This document shows positions 49,218 through 51,613 of a stretch of 51,613 bases of DNA, piece after piece. The translations under genes and the position numbers were made by a program. The stretch comes from Phytomonas francai (taxonomy: Eukaryota; Euglenozoa; Kinetoplastea; Trypanosomatida; Trypanosomatidae): assembly GCA_001766655.1 (NCBI GenBank), contig MJCC01000019.1, forward strand, positions 224,625 through 276,237. Reading direction: 5' to 3'. The notes beneath the pieces were generated by a model. The model had not been told where the DNA came from, did not search any database, and saw nothing but the letters and a program-made list of their open reading frames with translations. The first letter of the stretch is position 1; every line of letters starts with the position of its first letter.

Positions 49218-51569
49218 ATGGGGTGCTGTAATTCGAAACCGAAGAAGAAGGCGCCCAAGAAGGTGGCCGCGCCGGTCGTCGCCGCGGCGAAGCCTGCCGT
49301 GGTGGCCGAGCGGCCGAAGGACATCCCCGCGGAGGACCCCCGGATCGCCCGCCTCCGCGCCCTGCAGGCCGCGCGCCGGCCGCCCTTCCGATACGCGAAG
49401 TGCGCCGTCCCAGACGGCGCCGTGAGCGTCCTTCTCCCCGATGGCGTCGTCTTCCGCGTCGAGAAGGACGGGGCGTGGTTCGTCTACAACGACAGCCTCG
49501 AGTACGAGGCGCACCTCAAGCACGTCTTCCCGGCGGGCGCGGCGCTCGAGGCCGGGGAGCGGACGGCGCTCGAGGAGGCCGCGGACGGCGGCCAGTGCGC
49601 GCGGCTCGTCGTGCACCCGCTCGAGACGCTCCACTACGTCAGCGGGGCGCCGGAGGAGTTCCGCGGCGAGGTCGCCGCGAGGCCGCTCGGCGAGGCCTTC
49701 CACGCGGCCCACAGCGCGGACGCGAACGCGGCCGCGGCCGACGCCCTCGCAGCGGCGAAGGCGACAGCCCGCGAGGGCGCGGACGACGAGGCCGTCCTCG
49801 CGGCCTGCGTGGCGTCTGGGACGGCCTTCACGGACCCCGACTTCCCGCCGACCCCGCACATGCTCCAGCGGCCGGAGGTCGACGGCCACGTGGTGCCCGC
49901 GGCGGCGATGCTGCGGCCCGCGGCCGACGCGCCGGACGGCCCGGCGACGCTCTTCACCGGCGCCGTCGTCCCGCAGGCGTTGGAGGCCGGGCTGCTCGGG
50001 GACTGCTGGTTCACCGGGGCGGTCGCGGCGCTCGCGGGGCGCGAGGGCGCCGTGCGCGCGGCCTTCGCGGGCGCCGACCCCGCCGAGTCCGCGCGCGGCG
50101 GCTACCGCGTCTGGCTGAGCAAACACGGCTGGTGGCGCCACGTCATCGTGGACGACTTCCTGCCGACGATCGCCGGCGTGCCCGTCTTCGCGCGGAGCGC
50201 GGACCCGCGGGAGCTCTGGCCAGCCCTCCTCCAGAAGGCCTACGCGAAGCTCCACGGCAGCTACGCCGCGATCACCGGCGGCGACGCGCTCCATGCCCTG
50301 CAGGACCTCACCGGCGCCCCCGCGCAGCGCTTCGACGACGCCTGGGCCGCCGCCGCCGCGGACCCCGACGCCGCGGCGGCCTTCCTCGACCGCCTCGCGG
50401 CCGGCCTCGCGGCGGGCTGCCTCATCGTCCTGAGCACGCCCAGCCATAACACGCTCGCGGACCCCGCCCCGGACCGCGCGCGGCTCGCCGCCGTCGGGCT
50501 CGAGCTCTCGCAGACCTACCGCCTCCAGGACCTCGTCCGGACGACCGCGGCGGACGGCAGCCCGCTCGCCTTGCTGAAGGTCTGCAATCCGTGGGCCCCG
50601 CGCGCGCGGTGGACGGGCGCGTGGGCCGCGGGCTCGGCGGACTGGGCGGAGAACCCCGCCGCGGCCGAGGCCTGCGGCGAGAAGTCGCGCGCCGCCGCGG
50701 CGGACCCCGACGCCGTCGACGACGGCACCTTCTGGATCGCCTTCGAGGACGCGGTCGCCTACTTCAACGGCGGCGGCGTCGTCTACACGCTGGCGGACGC
50801 GGTGGACTACCGCGTCCGCGGCGCCTTCCACGGGGTCGAGCCGAGCGTCGTGCTCAAGGTGACCGCGAGCACCAGGCCGGTCGAGCTGCTCCTCGTGCTC
50901 TCGCAGCCCGACAAGCGCGGGCGCCCGATCGACGACCCCGCCGCCCGCCTCGCGCCGCTCATGCTCAGCGTCGCCAAGTACGACGCCGGGCGCTTCCGCG
51001 TGGAGCGGAATAGCGGCGCCGACGTCGACGCCCCGACCGCGGACTACCGCTTCGCCGTCGCGCGCGACGTCGCCGTGCGGTACACCTTCGAGCCGAGCCC
51101 GGTCCCGTACCTCGTGATCCCGCGCCTGCACGGCAAGGGCGTCGTGGACGGCTTCGACCGCCCCTTCGTCCTCGGCGTCCTCTCCGCCGGCCCTGTCGAC
51201 GACGCCCTCAGCCTCGAGTTCACCCACCTCCCCGCCGACCACCCCGTCTTCCAGAACCTCCGCACCTTCGCCGTCGACCGCATGCCGCTCGTGGAGGCCG
51301 CGCACCAACGCCACCTCGCCGGCGAGCCTGTCGCCGCGGCCACGTCGACCCGCGCGTGCGGGGCGGCCACCGGCGACTTCGTCCCCCCGGTCATCGCGTC
51401 GACTTCTTCTTCTTCTTCGTTTTCCTCCTCTTCGCCCGCTTCCAAGCCCTCGTCGGGGTTGACGCCCGGCGAGGACGGCGCGGCCGCGGTCGAGGTCGTC
51501 GAGGCCGACGTGGACGCCCACACCCATCACGCGAGCGACCAGGACACGAAGGTGCACCGGGTGGACTAG
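49218..51569 (+). CDS. Calpain-like cysteine peptidase family protein, probably inactive (CAP5.5/SKCRP type)
   Basis: A 783-residue calpain-family protein. The N-terminus MGCCNSKPKKKAPKK fits N-myristoylation at Gly2 with palmitoylation at Cys3/Cys4 plus a basic patch, as in cytoskeleton- and membrane-associated trypanosomatid calpain-like proteins. A kinetoplastid-specific N-terminal domain (about 50-200; FRYAKCAVPDGAVSVLLPDG onward) precedes the peptidase core. The core keeps the nucleophile in LLGDCWFTGAVAAL (Cys at about 263) and the Asn in CNPWAP (about 457). The segment expected to hold the catalytic His reads LELSQTYRLQDL, placing Gln at about 432, so the triad is C-Q-N and proteolysis is unlikely. 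A beta-sandwich-like C-terminal domain follows (VVLKVTASTRPVELLLVLSQ), then a Ser-rich tail. The gene is extremely GC-rich throughout. Such proteins are known as structural cytoskeletal components. Confidence 0.92.
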   Translation: MGCCNSKPKKKAPKKVAAPVVAAAKPAVVAERPKDIPAEDPRIARLRALQAARRPPFRYAKCAVPDGAVSVLLPDGVVFRVEKDGAWFVYNDSLEYEAHLKHVFPAGAALEAGERTALEEAADGGQCARLVVHPLETLHYVSGAPEEFRGEVAARPLGEAFHAAHSADANAAAADALAAAKATAREGADDEAVLAACVASGTAFTDPDFPPTPHMLQRPEVDGHVVPAAAMLRPAADAPDGPATLFTGAVVPQALEAGLLGDCWFTGAVAALAGREGAVRAAFAGADPAESARGGYRVWLSKHGWWRHVIVDDFLPTIAGVPVFARSADPRELWPALLQKAYAKLHGSYAAITGGDALHALQDLTGAPAQRFDDAWAAAAADPDAAAAFLDRLAAGLAAGCLIVLSTPSHNTLADPAPDRARLAAVGLELSQTYRLQDLVRTTAADGSPLALLKVCNPWAPRARWTGAWAAGSADWAENPAAAEACGEKSRAAAADPDAVDDGTFWIAFEDAVAYFNGGGVVYTLADAVDYRVRGAFHGVEPSVVLKVTASTRPVELLLVLSQPDKRGRPIDDPAARLAPLMLSVAKYDAGRFRVERNSGADVDAPTADYRFAVARDVAVRYTFEPSPVPYLVIPRLHGKGVVDGFDRPFVLGVLSAGPVDDALSLEFTHLPADHPVFQNLRTFAVDRMPLVEAAHQRHLAGEPVAAATSTRACGAATGDFVPPVIASTSSSSSFSSSSPASKPSSGLTPGEDGAAAVEVVEADVDAHTHHASDQDTKVHRVD

Positions 51570-51576
51570 GAGGCCA

Positions 51577-51598
51577 GGGGGGGGGGGGGGGGGGGGGG
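51577..51598. repeat. Poly-G run (22 G)
   Basis: An uninterrupted G run starts 8 nt after the calpain-like stop codon, near the window edge. Its length is uncertain in most sequencing technologies. Confidence 0.9.
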
Positions 51599-51613
51599 AG
51601 AGGAATACTCTTC

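Noticed and set aside
49083..51557. 824-codon minus-strand open frame opposite the calpain-like gene
   Set aside because: It is a GC-rich shadow: the + strand frame has calpain motifs and a splice acceptor, while the minus frame is Arg/Gly/Ala/Val filler without any motif.

Overview
The window looks like nuclear DNA of a trypanosomatid (kinetoplastid) flagellate. Every convincing gene lies on the + strand, as expected for one polycistronic directional gene cluster, and no spliceosomal introns are evident. Genes are preceded by polypyrimidine tracts and an AG, as used for spliced-leader trans-splicing. Coding regions are often very GC-rich while the intergenic DNA is AT-rich and full of microsatellites and homopolymers. 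The gene set is typical of the group: tandem amino acid transporters, a calpain-like protein with an MGCC N-terminus, an aquaglyceroporin, and mevalonate kinase. From memory, Leishmania chromosome 31 carries a similar assortment (aquaglyceroporin, AAT cluster, mevalonate kinase, calpain-like genes); I could not check synteny, and I do not name a species.

Layout. 1-1806: 3' part of a nodulin-like/MFS transporter. 3123-5864: m-AAA/FtsH-type mitochondrial metalloprotease. 6384-8817: two adjacent C2-type proteins, the second with a proline-rich tandem-repeat tail. 10477-13467: a long, mostly disordered protein with six copies of a short SIxFxVEE-like motif, a 12-residue tandem repeat and one EF-hand-like loop. 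14694-15239: small hypothetical protein. 16500-19353: probable mitochondrial helical-repeat protein interrupted by a 12-bp coding minisatellite that contains an assembly gap. 19790-21970: candidate outer-membrane beta-barrel protein with an Omp85/Sam50-like RGF motif and a C-terminal beta-signal. 22344-23597: candidate SNARE.

24313-31987 is an amino acid transporter locus with a GC-rich intact gene, a broken copy ending just before a tRNA-like stretch on the minus strand, about 3.5 kb of unexplained DNA, and an AT-rich intact gene. 33834-34823 is mevalonate kinase, followed by a decayed gene (35507-36532). 37613-39382 is a TRM13-type tRNA 2'-O-methyltransferase, 39777-41138 a DnaJ protein, 41891-43003 an unknown protein, 44075-45076 a sulfotransferase-like protein with a degenerate P-loop, 46176-47123 an aquaglyceroporin with an in-frame TGA and both NPA motifs altered, 47957-48613 a small RecA/SWSAP1-like ATPase, and 49218-51569 a calpain-like protein whose catalytic His appears to be Gln.

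The genes do not form one pathway; trypanosomatid clusters usually mix functions. Themes are mitochondrial biogenesis and quality control (m-AAA protease, beta-barrel candidate, helical-repeat protein), membrane transport, and lipid-anchored or C2 membrane/cytoskeleton proteins. The strongest leads are the aquaglyceroporin reading frame, the motif-repeat protein at 10477, the minisatellite-split mitochondrial gene, the Omp85-like candidate, and the disrupted transporter locus with its tRNA-like element.
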